The notes below the pieces were generated by a model. It saw only the letters and a list, made by a program, of their open reading frames with translations, did not search any database and was not told the DNA's origin. Positions 34,780 through 47,284 of a stretch of 64,000 bases of DNA are shown one piece after another. Within the stretch, counting starts at the first letter, position 1. Every line of letters starts with the position of its first letter. A program made the position numbers and the translations under genes. This stretch comes from Papio anubis (taxonomy: Eukaryota > Chordata > Mammalia > Primates > Cercopithecidae), in NCBI RefSeq assembly GCF_008728515.1, contig NC_044976.1, positions 211,235,467-211,299,466 on the forward strand, read 5' to 3'.

Positions 34780-35300
34780 TTTTAGAAATGTAAAAATAAA
34801 TTTGGAAGCAAAACGTGAATGGAATGTAAAATACTTTCAGATAGGGGGAGCAGGCAGCCTGCCAGTGCAGCAATACCAGTGTAAAGCAAGCCAGCTGAGT
34901 TAGGAGGGGCCTCCAACAGAGTGAGGCAAACTGCCTGGCCCATTAGAAGGTGACTCTTCCCAACAGTGATGACATGCTCAGCATTCTCCACCTTGACAAT
35001 AGCAAAAGGTTTGTCATCTTTTGCTGACAGTCAGTTCATTACTGAGTCATATTCTATTACATCCATTGGTGCTCTCATACCTTTTTTCCCCTTCCTTTTA
35101 TTAAGAGACAGTGAGAGTTCTTTCATCTCCGGCCGGGGGGAAATCAGAAGCAGGCAAGCGTGATCACTGTCCATTAGCAGCAGCGTCTGCTGGCAGCAAG
35201 AGGGGCAGGGGCCCTCTGCCTTCCTGAGCTGCTGCAGCTGTGGGCTTAAAGGACATGCCCACATAACTTGATTGATCATGTCAGTCACAATTTTAAGATT
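34780..35300. other. Non-repetitive, GC-richer island in intergenic DNA
   Basis: A stretch without recognisable repeats whose GC content rises against AT-rich flanks. It has E-box-like 'cagctg' words near 35230 and CpGs near 35132. It could be a regulatory element; nothing proves it. Confidence 0.3.
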
Positions 35301-35454
35301 TTAGCCAGGAAGTTCAATGTAGGCGCCATCATCGAAAAGATTTAACAGATGTTAATATCCATAATGTTCATGTTCATTGTATGTATTTGACTCTTAACTA
35401 GGTTTTCTAATTTTCCTTTTTAAGGTAGTCTAGATATTAATCTCTTGGGTTTCT

Positions 35455-35560
35455 TTTAAGTGCAGGGGTCCAAGTACAAGTTTGTTACACAGGTAAACTT
35501 GTGTCATGGAGATTTGTCGTACAGATTATTTCATCACCCTGCTAATTTTCTTAATAACCA
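35455..35560 (-). repeat. L1 3' end fragment, antisense
   Basis: It contains the L1 3' end read backwards ('aagtttgttacacaggtaaa', 'cttgtgtcatggagattt'). Confidence 0.7.
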
Positions 35561-36109
35561 CCAAGAGCTCGCTGTTCTTTTTTTCTGATAATCTCTCTCT
35601 CTCTCTCTCTTTCCCCTCTCTTCCTCACCCCCAACCCTGACTATTTTAATATATACCCAACCTTTACTCTGATTCCAAATGTTTATTCTATAAATAATGG
35701 TTCTAGGAACAACAAAGATAACTTTTGCAACTTTACTCTTAGTATATTCTTACTTCTTAAAAATGAAGACAGAAAAAGTTTTAAATGCTATTATTATCAC
35801 ATGATGTGACTGTAATACCTGGAAATCCCAAGAGAAGTAACTCAAAAGTATTATAAATAAGAAAAAAATTCAGTAAACTGGCTAGGTACAAAGTTAGTGT
35901 AAAATAAAGTAGTAGCTTTCCAATACACAAAGAACAATCAAATAATAGATATAATGTAATAAAAGGTGTATATAACAGTGACTAAAATATTCTTAGGAAT
36001 ATACTTAACAATAAACATGCAAGATCTGTATTAAATAATTTTAATCCTGCATAAAATTTTAAAATCTGCATTTTTTTTTTTTTTTTTTGATTTAAAAGGT
36101 AAAGTGAGA

Positions 36110-36400
36110 GGCCGGATATGGTGGCTCATGCCTATAATCCCAGCACTTTGGGAGGCTGAATCGAGTGAATCACCTGAGGTCAGGTGTTCAAGACCAGCCT
36201 GGTCGATATGGTGAAACCCCATCTCTACTAAAAATACAAAATTTAGCCAGGCATGGTGGCACAGGCCTGTAGTCCCAGCTACTCAGAGGCTAAGGCAAGA
36301 GAATCGCTTGAACCCAGGAGGCAGAGGTTACAGTGAGCCGAGATCGTGTCACTGCACTTCAGACAACAGAGCAAGACTCCGTCTCAAAATAAAATAAAAT
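36110..36400 (+). repeat. AluS-type
   Basis: A dimeric Alu with an AAAAT-rich tail, inserted in the L1. Confidence 0.92.
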
Positions 36401-36710
36401 TGAACAGAGATAAACAAGACTTAAATAGAACTCAATTTGGTTTTGACTCAGGAGTCTTAGTATTATTATATGACAAACATCCTCCCTAAACTAATATATA
36501 CATTTCAAGTGATCAATAAAAATAACAACAAACCTTTAAATATAAGCTGTGTTAAAGTTCATAGGAGAATAATAATAATAATATTTATGTTTTTCAGAAC
36601 AAAAAAATTCTAAAAAAGAAGGTACTGGTCCTTTCAGAAAGTTAAACATATTACAAAGCAATAGTAGCCAAAATGTCTAGTGTATCAATAGATATAAAGA
36701 CCAATCAACA

Positions 36711-36997
36711 GGCCGGACACAGTGGCTCACACCTGTAATCCCAGCACTTTGGGATGCCTATGCAGGCAGATCACCTGAGGCCAGGAGTTCAAGACCAGCC
36801 TGGCCAACTAAAAATACAAAAAAATTAGCTGGGCATGGTGTCACGTGTCTATAATCCCAGCTACTGGGAAGTGCTGAGGCAGGAGGATTACCTGAGCCCA
36901 GGAGGCTGAAGTTGCAAGAAGCACGATCTTCGTGCAACTGCATACTGGCCTGGGCAACAGTGAGACTCCATTGCCCAAAAAAAAAAAAAAAAAAAAA
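36711..36997 (+). repeat. AluS-type with internal deletion
   Basis: A dimeric Alu lacking part of the left-arm end. It has an A20 tail and flanks near 'agaccaa' on both sides. Confidence 0.9.
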
Positions 36998-37640
36998 CTA
37001 ACAAAAGAGTCTAGACCAACATATATGCATACAGGAAGGCAGATTATGAGAAATGGCCCCTTTGAATCAATGGGAAAGATGAACTGTCAAAACCTACATT
37101 GGATATTATTGAGGAACCGTCTGGAGAAAGAAAATAATTCTAGATATCAACTTCATTTCTTACATTAAAATGAATTTTAGCTGCATCAAAGATTTAAAAG
37201 TAAAATAAAAATTGGCTACTTAAAACTTTTAAATTCCTGCTAATAAACTCAGGAAAATAATTTTTGTACCACATAAAACAGACAATGGGCTAATTTCTAT
37301 GTTACATAAGGATCTACAAATACTTTTTGTAAGTTTTACAATCAAAATAGGTAAACAGGAAAATGGGCAAAAGCACGATAATCCATTCACAAAAAAAACA
37401 AATAGTTTTAAAATAGAAAGATGTCAAACTTTTACCCACAATAGGAGAAATGCAAATTAAAACCACAAGATTCTTTTTTTTTTTTTCTCCCATCAGATTG
37501 GAAAAGAACAAAATATTTGATTAAAAGCAATCTTGGGGAGAATGTGGTGGGAAAGGCATTCCCCTTGGGAATACAGACTGGTACTATCCCAGGGAAGGGC
37601 CATTTTGGCAGTATCTGTACACATTAAAATGTTCATGCCA

Positions 37641-37943
37641 GACCAGGTGCGGTGCCTCATGCCTGTAATCCCAGCACTTTGGGAGGCCAAGGCAGGCAGA
37701 TCACCTGAGGTCGGGAGTTCAAGACCAGCCTGGCCAAGATGGTGAAACCCCATCTCTACAGAAAATACAAAAATTAGCTGGGCATGGTGGCGGGCAATTG
37801 TAATCCCAGTTATTCAGGAGGCTGAGGCAGGAGAATCACTTGGAGGGAGAGGTTGCAGTGAGCCAATATCGTGCCATTGCACTCCAGCCCGGGCAACAAG
37901 AGCAAAACTCCGTTTCATGAAAACAAAAACAAAAACAAAAAAA
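37641..37943 (+). repeat. AluS-type abutting an RPL6 retrocopy
   Basis: A dimeric Alu whose tail (AAAAAC units) runs directly into the first base of the RPL6 5' UTR-like sequence. The left flank 'aaatgttcatgcc' has its near-copy only after the RPL6 tail. Confidence 0.92.
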
Positions 37944-38890
37944 CTCTCTTTCCCATCTTGCAAGATGGCAGGTGAAAAAGTTGAAAGCCAGATACCCAAG
38001 AGAAGAAACCCAAAGCCAAGAAGGCTGATGCTGGTGGCAAGGTGAAAAAGGGTCACCTCAAGGCTAAAAAGCCTAAGAAGGGGAAGCCCCATTGCAGTGC
38101 AATCCTGTCCTTGTCAGAGGAATTGGCAGGTATTCCCGACCTGCCGTGTATTCCAGAAAGACCATGTATAAGAGGAAGTACTCAGCCGCTAAATCCAAGG
38201 TTGAAAAGAAAAAGGAGAAGGTTCTTGCAACTGTTACAAAACCGGTTGGTGGTGACAAGAACGGTGGTACCCGGGTGGTTAAACTTCACAAAATGCCTAG
38301 ATATTATCCTACTAAAGATGTGCCTGGAAAGCTGCTGAGCCACGGCAACAAACCCTTCAGTCAGCATGTGAGAAAACTGTGAGCCAGCATTGCCCCCAAG
38401 ACCATTCTGACCTTCCTCACTGGAGGCCGCTGGGGCAAGGCGGTGGTTTTCCTGAAGCAGCTGGCTAGTGGCTTGTTACTTGTGACTGGACCTCTGGCCC
38501 TCAATCGAGTTCCTCTATGAAGAAAACACCAGAAATTTGTCACTGCCACCTCAACCAAAATGGATATCAGCAACGTAAAAGTCCCCGAACATCTTACTGA
38601 TGCTTACTTCAAGAAGAAGCTGCGGAAGCCCAGACCAGGAAGGTGAGATCTTTGACACAGAAAGAGAAATAGAAGATTACAGGGCAGTGCAAGATCGATC
38701 AGAAAGCTGCGGACTCACACATTTTACGAAAAATCAAAGCTGTTTCTTAGCTCCAGGGCTACCTGCGACCTGTGTTTGCTCTGACGAATGGAATTTATCC
38801 TCACAAATTGGCGTTCTAAATGCCTTAAGAACCTAATTAAATAGCTGACTACGAAAAAACAAAAACAAACAAAACAAACAAACAAACAAA
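37944..38890 (+). pseudogene. RPL6: RPL6 processed pseudogene
   Basis: An intronless retrocopy of the mRNA for ribosomal protein L6 (60S subunit). It begins with a 5'-TOP-like ctctctttccc tract. The start codon lies at 37965 (MAGEKVE...), recognisable blocks such as KYSAAKSKVEKKKEKVLATV lie near 38184, and LASGLLLVTG lies near 38460. The stop equivalent is at about 38817, followed by a short 3' UTR and a degenerate A/AAAC tail. It is broken by small indels early in the copy (near 38010 and 38095), a stop at about 38380 and more shifts after 38600. The longest intact piece is 96 codons. It is inserted in an old L1. No function is expected; expression could not be judged. Confidence 0.95.
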
Positions 38891-39114
38891 TGCTCATACC
38901 TTTGACCCATCAATTTTTCTTCTAGGTTTCCATTCCTAAATCATATTTCCACAAAGAAAATAGAAGTTCACAGAAAATCACTGGATTATTGTTTTTATAG
39001 CCAAGGACTGAAAATAATCTAAACGTCTTTCAGTAGGAGACTAGACAAATCAACTATGATACCTTCATCTGGTGGAATACTTTGTAACTTAGAATAAAGC
39101 ATACCTCCTTCTGA

Positions 39115-40300
39115 CCTAACTGACCTGAGTTGAAGAGCAAATCATGTTATGTTAAGTGCTTATTGGTGATGGTTGTGGCATCTTTAGGCAAGATGTGGAA
39201 CAATTTGTATGGCATATTAGCATTTTTGTAAAAAAAAAAAAATCAGACATACCGATGGCAAGAAAGTGGCAATGACAGTTAACTGTGGATGGTGACACTG
39301 GTAGATCAGGGAATGGGAATGGGTTTAGGAGAGCAGAGTGCTTTCCAATGAAACCCCTTCGTTGTGTGTGCATTTTCTATCTTGTGCACATACTTCTTAT
39401 AAATGAACATAAATTTAATTCATTAAAAGTTAAATAACTAAACTTGGTGAAATAACATATGGTATTTTTTAGTCCATCCTTGTAAATGTGACCTTCCTCT
39501 TGTACGTACTCAGTTTTTATAGGTATTAAATCAAAAGCCAGCAGAAAACATATTCATTTGGAAGTTCTTTATAATATAACTTGGCGTGTCTGAGATGAGT
39601 TTCCATTTGATTTTTAAAAATTGTACCTTGTCTTCAATACAAACGTAAATCTTTTATGCATTTATTTCGATTGATGTAAAAATAACTTCTTTTTATAGCA
39701 TCGGCTTTCATATTTGATATGACGTAGCTGCCCTACTTATGAAAGGGCACCCAGAAGCCAAGATCCCTGCTGGCAGATGCACCTTTGTAATCATAATAAT
39801 AGTACCTTGCTTTTTAGAGTGTGTTGCGTGTGGGCTATCATTTGAGCTTGATCATTTTTTTCCAGGTCTAAATTATAAGCACCTCTGTCTATATGGAAAG
39901 AACTGTTTTTCACAGTTCTTTATGTTTTCATAGATAAGAGAATTCCATTCTCGGTACTGGTCCACCCTTCCTCGTTCCCTCCTTCCTTCTTTCCCTGCTT
40001 CTCTTCATCCCTCCCTCTGCAGATGTGTCTGCTTTTGAGTGATAAACATGGTTTTAAGAATAAGCCTCAGAGAGGAATCACTTTTCAGTGTCTGCTTGTA
40101 AGCCAGCTTGGTTCTTATACAGGGTTATTTCCTACAGATCACTTCACTGGAATTAAAACAATGGATTTTTTTTCAGTTTGGGAATTGTTTTCCACCCAGT
40201 TATCTGTGCAGGAACCCTACAGAATGGGAGGCAGGTTAGCCCCATCTCCTGGTTTTTCAGAGCATAGAGGAAAAGGAAGAAAAAGCCATTATTGTTTGCT
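39115..40300. other. Intergenic DNA, nothing recognised
   Basis: AT-rich unique sequence. A pyrimidine-rich patch lies at 39962-40018. Confidence 0.4.
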
Positions 40301-40317
40301 ACTTCTTGTCACCTACT

Positions 40318-40611
40318 TTTTTTTTTTTTTTTTTGATGGAATCTCGCTCTGTCACCCAGGCTGGAGTGCAGCGGTGCAATCTCGGCTCACTGCAGCCTCT
40401 GCCTCCCAGGTTCAAGTGATTCTCCTGCCTCAGCCTCCCAAGTAGCTGGGACTACAGGCGCTCACCACCACGCCTGGCTAAGTGTTTGTATTTTTAGTAG
40501 AGACAGGGTTTCACCATGTTGGCCAGGATGGTCTCGATCTCTTGACCTCGTGATCCATCTGCCTTGGCCTCCCAAAGTGTTGGGATTACAGGCATGAGCC
40601 ACTGCGCCCAG
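40318..40611 (-). repeat. AluS/Y-type, antisense
   Basis: A full-length reverse Alu. A clean long target-site duplication ('cttcttgtcacctact') occurs at about 40302 and 40611. Confidence 0.95.
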
Positions 40612-40629
40612 CTTCTTGTCACCTACTTC

Positions 40630-41110
40630 TTATTTAATGACACTAAATGTGTATTTTGAGTAGAAGCTGGACCTTTTTTATTTCTATTTTAGTTTTCTCT
40701 TTCTTCTAAGTTAAATTTTTAAAACATTTGAAACTGTTTTATTTGGATTTTCTGCTTTCATTTTTTTTCCCACTAAAAACAGCTTTGAATCCTCTTTATA
40801 TAACTTGTTGCCTTTGAAAATAGCCTTTTCTTTTTGTGCAGATTCTTCTTTCTATATCATTTCTAGACATCTAATTTAAATAGAAATTAGTTATTTTCTG
40901 TACGGCTTTATTTCAGCCACTTTCTTCCCATTCAGAGAGCAAAAAAATAGGAGATTTAGGAAGGCATGCCAGTTTCTTTCAAGCAAGTGTTGGCCTCTAG
41001 TGGATCAAAAGTGCAACACACACTTTCTGTCTACTTGGGCATTCCGTGAAGAACTCTGTATTTTGGGGAAACAATAAAACAGGTTGCTACTACTGAAGAA
41101 AAAAAAAAAG
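40630..41110 (+). other. Unique sequence ending in a polyadenylation-like 3' end
   Basis: An AATAAA at 41073-41078 is followed about 20 bases later by an 11-A run (41099-41109), as at the 3' end of a retroposed transcript. I could not recognise the source. Confidence 0.3.
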
Positions 41111-41114
41111 GAAA

Positions 41115-42250
41115 ATATACTTCCTTTTGCCAAATAGCATAAATTCATAGATACAATGACAAAATAGCATTAATAGAATTTGCTACCTGATAAATTTAAA
41201 ACTTAGAAGTGTAAAAATACATCATAAATAAAATTCTAAGTCAAATAACAAACTGGAAAATACTTCTAATAAATATGACCTACAGATAGCAAAATACTTT
41301 TAATATATTAAGAGTTTTTACAGATCAACAAACTATAAGAATGGATAAGCTTTCGCATGGTTTCCACTTATAAGACCAACTTACAAAAGTCATAGCATTT
41401 CTCTGTAGCAGCAATAATCAACTAGAAAACTTTAAAAGGAGATACAATCTACAGAAATAAAACAATAAAATATATGGGGACTAACCGAACCAGAATATAC
41501 AACATCTCTGGGGTGGGGGAAGCTTCTAAATGCCAATAAAGGACACAGATGAGTATATAAATATATGGTTTAAAACAGGCTGATTTAATTATCCAAGATG
41601 TCAAAGTTTTTCGAGTTAGACTTAATTCACCTAAATAGAATTCAATCTCATTCAAACTTCCAGTTTTCTTTTAGATAAACTAAAATAAATGTATTCTAAA
41701 ATTTACCTGGAAGAATAAATGTCCACAAATAGGTCAACCCTTTAAAAAGAAGAGTATAAAAACAGGATGTGTCCTGTCAGATACTAAGACATAGAACAAT
41801 GTCAATAATAAAAAGTATGAATTTTGAAGAACAAATAACTAGACCAATGAAACAGAAGACAGAGTTCAGAAACAGATCCATACACTCATGGGAACTTATA
41901 TGTAATAAAAATAGCACCACTAATCAATGGAGAAAAGACATAGATTTTAAAACAGACAATGTTGGTGAAACTTATTCATGTATGGAAAAAATAAAACTAG
42001 ATTTCTACCTAACACCAAATAACAAAGGTGAACTTCAACAGACTGAAAATCTAAATGTAAAAGGGAAGAAACTATAAAAAATTAATGGAAGGTAACATAA
42101 CAGAATATACTGGTGATCTAGGGTTGGAAAAGACTTCTTAAACAAAATTTGCAAAGCACAAATCATAAGGGTAACAATAAATGTATTTACCTCAAACTTG
42201 GAGACTTCTATACAATAGAGGAATAATGGGCAAATTTAGCAGACACATGA
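41115..42250 (+). repeat. L1M ORF2 fragments
   Basis: Diverged L1 ORF2 words: 'gaccaatgaaacagaagaca', 'cagatccatacactcatggg' and 'gaaaagacttcttaaacaaa'. Confidence 0.7.
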
Positions 42251-42297
42251 CAGAACAGGAGAAGACATCTCAAGGTCTACAATTGATCTGCATGTAA

Positions 42298-42455
42298 TAT
42301 CTAGAATAGTTTTCTCCAATGGAGCTTTCTACAATAAAGAAAATGTTCCAAATCTACACAGTCCAATATAGTCGCCACTAACTACATGTGGCTATTGAGC
42401 ACTAAATGAAAATAAGAAGTAGAATTAAATGTAATACACAGTACCATTTGATTTA
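42298..42455. repeat. MER5-like hAT DNA transposon remnant
   Basis: 'ctacacagtccaatatagtc' and 'actacatgtggctattgagc' match the family that ends in CAGTGCTGTCCAATA-type termini. It is a non-autonomous fossil without a transposase gene. Confidence 0.6.
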
Positions 42456-42759
42456 TATAAATTGAAAACGCAAGTTTACAATAACACACATTTAATAAGA
42501 ATTCATATAATTGAAAGAGTATTCACTGAACACACTAGGAAGCTTGCATATGTGTGTCTGTGGGGCAGAGGGAGAGGAAAATGGGAATCAGGAATCAGGA
42601 TAAAAGGGAATGATGCTAATAATTTCCATGAAAAGAGGAGTATCATTTAACTCAATCCTCTGTAGCTGAGGTCTAACAAAAATGAAAAGAAGGAAAAGCC
42701 TTAAGAATCTAGTAGGAAAAAAAAATGAACAGAATAGAAAGAATTAATAAGAAAAAAAC

Positions 42760-43480
42760 ACATGAGAGTCATTGTTTAATTTCTTATTATCCAAAGAAAT
42801 AAAATGGAAAAGAAGAGTGAATAACATTTTCACCCATCATATAGAGAAATAAAATTAGTAAAAATATCGTTCATTTTGGGGAGAATTTTCAAAGAAGCAG
42901 GCGTAAGAGCTGGTATTTAAATTGACAATCCCTTCCTGGAGGGCAATCTGTCAGTATATATCAAGAACATTAAGATAAAAACAAAGCTTTTAACTCTGCA
43001 ATTCCTCTTCAAGGAATTAATCCTAAGTAGATTATTGGATAAGAAAATAAAGATATAAATATGCCCACCATTAACAATAAAAGATAAATACAAGCCAAAC
43101 ACCCAATGATAGGTGCAGAGTTAAATCATTATGATTCATTCATAATGAAGGAATATATAATAGGACATGTTCAAAGAAAATGTACTGCACAGGAAAACAC
43201 TCATGAAATACTGACATATGAGAAAACACGCAACATTTTATTTATATCTATTATAAAGCCAAGTTTATTTTTTAAATATGCATACACACACAGGCATTAA
43301 AAGCAACAGTGCCAGGAAATACAGAAGATGTTAATAGTAGTTATTTCTGGATATAACAGTAGTATTACTAGAGATTTTTGTTTTCTTCTCGATATATTTC
43401 TGTATTTTCCTGTGGTCACTACCAAAAAATATGTGTTTCTATTACTAGAAGATACACATTGATTTAGGAGGCATGGAGGC
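42760..43480 (+). repeat. Old L1 (L1ME-like) fragment
   Basis: It carries L1-like words ('ctctgcaattcctcttcaag', 'gattcattcataatgaagga', 'tttctgtattttcctgtggt'). Confidence 0.55.
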
Positions 43481-43499
43481 ATCTTAACTTGCAATAAGT

Positions 43500-44400
43500 G
43501 GGTAATTCGAGAAAGAAGGATGTGACATTTAGTCTAAGCACAGATACTACCTAAGGGTGACAAAGTAAGTCCTAGCATCAGTAGGAGCCAGCCCTTTACA
43601 AAATACACAGGACAAAAGAAAGGTGGGCAGGACCCGTGGTCCATGAGGACTCCCACTGCAACAGCCAGATCTTTCAATGGGGCTGCAACATGCCAGCAAA
43701 ACCTAAGCCACAGATGGTCCGCGTTCTGCTCATGTTCACTCTCAAAAGGTCACCTAAACTGAGAATTTTTTGATGAATAGAGCCAGTGCCCTTTTCAAGA
43801 ATAAAGGTGCTTTATATATAACTACAATTTCTACCCCAAACAAGATTTCTAGGTAGTTCTGATCATTTCTAGGAAGTTGTATAGTGGCATTTCACCAGTA
43901 TGAGTTACAGACACCTGAAGGTTACCTGAAGGTTTGAAAAAGTCATTATAATAGTTGCAGAGTTATTGAAGATCGGCTTATAAAGATAAAATGGCAATGA
44001 GATTAAGGGACTTATATCTGAGCTACGCAAGCCCAGAAATGCTTTTGCCAAAAAGAATTTACAGAATTTCACACTGCCTTACAGGAATTTTGATATGAAA
44101 AATCTAAGTTCATGCCTAAGGGAGACAGATACACAGTGGAATGTAGTGGGTTCACTGTGACTAAGATATTTCTTGACCCAAGCCTCTGTAACTGATGATC
44201 TGGTCTCCAGTGAGCAGAAATATCTCAGCCTAGAGAGACCAGCTATAGGTGGTGTGTGTAGAAAAGGAATACAATTCCTAAACAACTCTCAATGAGCTCA
44301 AATTTTCATTTTGGAAGAGTAATTGGGTTTATCAGTAGTAGTGGACAAAGGTCCAACCAACCAGGATACTGGACATCATAAAGGTACTCATAAAACAGTA
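43500..44400. other. Intergenic DNA, nothing recognised
   Basis: Unique moderate-GC sequence with no clear exon, RNA gene or repeat. Confidence 0.4.
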
Positions 44401-44404
44401 GTGG

Positions 44405-44500
44405 AGGCCAGGCGTGGTGGCTCAGGTCTGTAATCCCAGCACTTTGGGAGGCCGAGATGGGAGGATCACTTGAGGCCAGGAGTTTGGTACTAAACTGGTA
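44405..44500 (+). repeat. Alu 5' fragment
   Basis: Only the first ~95 bases of an Alu are present ('ggccaggcgtggtggctcag' to 'gaggccaggagtttgg'). Confidence 0.88.
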
Positions 44501-44534
44501 AACATAGCCAGTACTCCATCCTTTTTAATTTTTG

Positions 44535-44535
44535 A

Positions 44536-44593
<58 letters not shown>
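44535..44593. repeat. (TC)n-(TA)n compound microsatellite
   Basis: About ten TC units pass into about thirteen TA units. Confidence 0.95.
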
Positions 44594-44598
<5 letters not shown>

Positions 44599-44599
44599 A

Positions 44600-46350
44600 T
44601 ACTGAGCATATCTTAGATGGAAAAGGGAGAGTCCAGAAACTAGGGGAGGGAACACAGCAAGGAAGACCAGAGGGCATCAGCGTGAGAATAAGTCAGCTAC
44701 CCGTCCTTGTCTTGTGATAAAACTTGATCATAAAAAATTAGTAGAATAAATGAGATTTGCTTCTAGTTTCATTTTAAAAAAGAAAAAAAAATCAACAGAA
44801 TAGAAATTAAAAATACATATCACTTTCTTATAGACTGAGACACAAAGATTTATGAAAACTTACATATTTTATAAAATTACATATTTTTTTTAGTTTATGA
44901 AAACAAAGCAGAGTAAAAGTGAGCTCTATCACAACCTGGTAAGATTTTGTTAAAGTTACATGAAACCAATGTTTAGAAAACAAATGTTTATTAATATAGG
45001 GAGACGATTCATAATGAAACAGCTCAAACAAGCAGAAGAATGTTGCTCAAAGTTCAGAGGAAAAGACAGTGGGAACTTGAGAGCTATGAGTCCCTCTGTT
45101 TGCAAATCTGGAGCAAAATGGCACCCTTAGATATCATGACTGCCCACAAAGCTGGAGGCCCAGGACCTGTAAAGCAAGATCACGTCCAGTGACATTTAGT
45201 TTCATTGAGTAAGACCTACTTAATCCTTGTAATCACTCACTCTGTAGCTGTCTAATAAACACTATCCATGTACCAGGCCCTTTGCAAGGTTTAACAAGAT
45301 CACTGTTTCCCAGTGCTCTGCTGCTGGAATTTGCCACAAGTGTAAGAAAGGTGTTTTTAGGGTGTGAAGAAAACCTTTCCCAACGCCCGCTTCCATACTG
45401 GGTCTCCCCTCCTGCCGAAGCAGACTTCATCGTTTTCACAGTACTATGTTCCCATTTCTGTTGTGGTACCCTTTTATTTCACAGTAAGCTGTTTGGTGCT
45501 TTGGGTCTATCTCCCCTCTAAGCTGAGCTCCTCAGGCACAAGGACAGTATTCATCCTTGTATTTGTAGACCTCAGGGGGCGTCTTGCACATTGCAAGCAC
45601 TCTGTAACCATTTGGCAATATTCAGCTCTGCCTATAGGTCTGTGGCTCTTCGAGCCTCAGTTTCCTGATGAATGAAGTGGATCTGACAATACCTCCTGCT
45701 TCACAGAGTTGTAATGAGAATCAAGCAAGAGTCCTGTGGCAGCCCTTGGCACAGGCAGGTACTTGTGGTGACACAGGTCTTCTGGGCATTCAGCCCTTCC
45801 TCTCCTGGTAAAAGCACTTTTGTTTTCTTTTGGGAAATCCCCTTTTGACCATTCTTAGGCCATGTGGTTTCAGTGTCCTGAAGTCTATCTGCCCCTCCCC
45901 CAAACCTGCTTTCCAGGGTTGAGTGTGTGCAAAGCCAGGTCACTTATGGCCAGTGAACATTTGCTCAGGGCCTTCTGCTGAAACAATTGGGAAAAGGTTC
46001 TCTGGAGTCACTGAGTAACTTAGATATTAAGCTTTGAGCTGCAAATTTGCCCCCATAAATAGCCTGCCTGTGAACACTCTAAGGTTTCCTAAGATGCCGT
46101 TAATTACAAGATAAACCATTATTTTCTACACTACTAACAATAAAGAAATGTAAGAAGAAATTGTACATTGCATTTTGATTTCAGACATGTGAAAAAGAAA
46201 AGGAAAACATGCATTTTTAAATTGATGAGATATGGCAAAACCAGCACAGAAGTAAAAGAGATGAAGAGTCGCCAGTCCTAATAATATCGTTTGATCCCTC
46301 AAGTCCATCTGAGCCTAAATTCTTGAGTTATTCCTGAACTTTTCAGGAAC
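44600..46350. other. Intergenic DNA with L2/MIR fragments
   Basis: An L2-like 3' end lies at about 45515-45625 and a MIR-like piece at about 45640-45760 ('gcctcagtttcctgatgaat'). No gene was seen. Confidence 0.45.
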
Positions 46351-46354
46351 AAGA

Positions 46355-46775
46355 GAGTGTATTTGTTTGTTAGGGCTGCTAACAACCACAAACTGACTGG
46401 CGTAAACAATCAGAATGTATTGCTTCATAGTTCTGGAGGCTAGAAGTCCCAGATCAAGGTGCAGGGTTTGCTTCTCCTGAGGGCTCTGAGGAAGGGATCT
46501 GTTCAAGGCTTCTCTCCCCGGCTTGTAAATGGTTGTCTTCTCCCTATGCTATCTCACAGCTTCCCTCCATGTGTATCTTTACCCAAATTTTTCCTTCTCA
46601 TAGAAACATCAGTCGGATTGGATTAGCTCCTCACCCCTAACCCTCCAATAATGACCTTATTTTAACTTGATTACCTCTGCAAAGACCCTATCTCCAAATA
46701 AGGTCACATTCTGAGGTACTGGGTTTGTTATATAGCCTATAATAGAGGGAATGCATTCCCTTTATACAAAAACCA
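46355..46775 (-). repeat. MLT1-type MaLR solo LTR, antisense
   Basis: The reverse complement of an MLT1-like LTR: 'tagttctggaggctagaagt', 'tgaccttattttaacttgat', 'tctccaaataaggtcacatt' and 'ctgaggtactgggtttg'. No viral genes are present. Confidence 0.82.
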
Positions 46776-47284
46776 AGTTGAGGTGGGTTTCTGTCATTGG
46801 CCACCAAGACTTCTGCTCAGTAAAATTTAATTTCCTTCCCTTAGGTAACTAAAAGTTCTTTAAAATCCCAGCAAGTTTTCAGAAATGAATGATAACATGC
46901 ATGAGCAAAATTTTAATGTAATCAGTTCCGTTCCTTCTGAGTCATTCCTGAGGGAGACCAGAGGTTCAGGACGAGACACTGCAGGACCAGACCCGGGCTC
47001 TAATTTTGATTCTTCCATTACAAATGAAGTTGGCCAAATCAATTACAAAAAAGAACAGCAATTTCATTTTAAAGGAAAGTAGTATGAGATTGTGAAGAGG
47101 ACATTAATCTAAGGATGAAAATATCTCCTTTAGATAAAAGGTTCTGACTCTACCACTTGTTCTGTGATATTAGGTGAGCCACTGAATGATCCAGGCCTCG
47201 TCTTCTGACGACCAAATGGAAATGCATGTGAAAGCTCTTGACAAACTATACATTGCTGTCCATGACTACGTTTTGGAGTTTTTT

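Larger units (their letters stand above)
35740..39110 (+). repeat. Old L1 (L1ME/L1M-age) split by three Alus and an RPL6 retrocopy
   Basis: L1 ORF2-like sequence recurs in order at 35740-36060, 36401-36700, 36998-37640 ('aggagaaatgcaaattaaaa') and 38891-39110 ('gactagacaaatcaactatg'). The Alus and the pseudogene are later insertions. Confidence 0.75.

Noticed and set aside
38092..38382. RPL6-like frame as a working ribosomal protein gene
   Set aside because: It begins after an early frameshift, ends at a premature stop and covers only about a third of the protein. The copy has no introns and has an A-rich tail.
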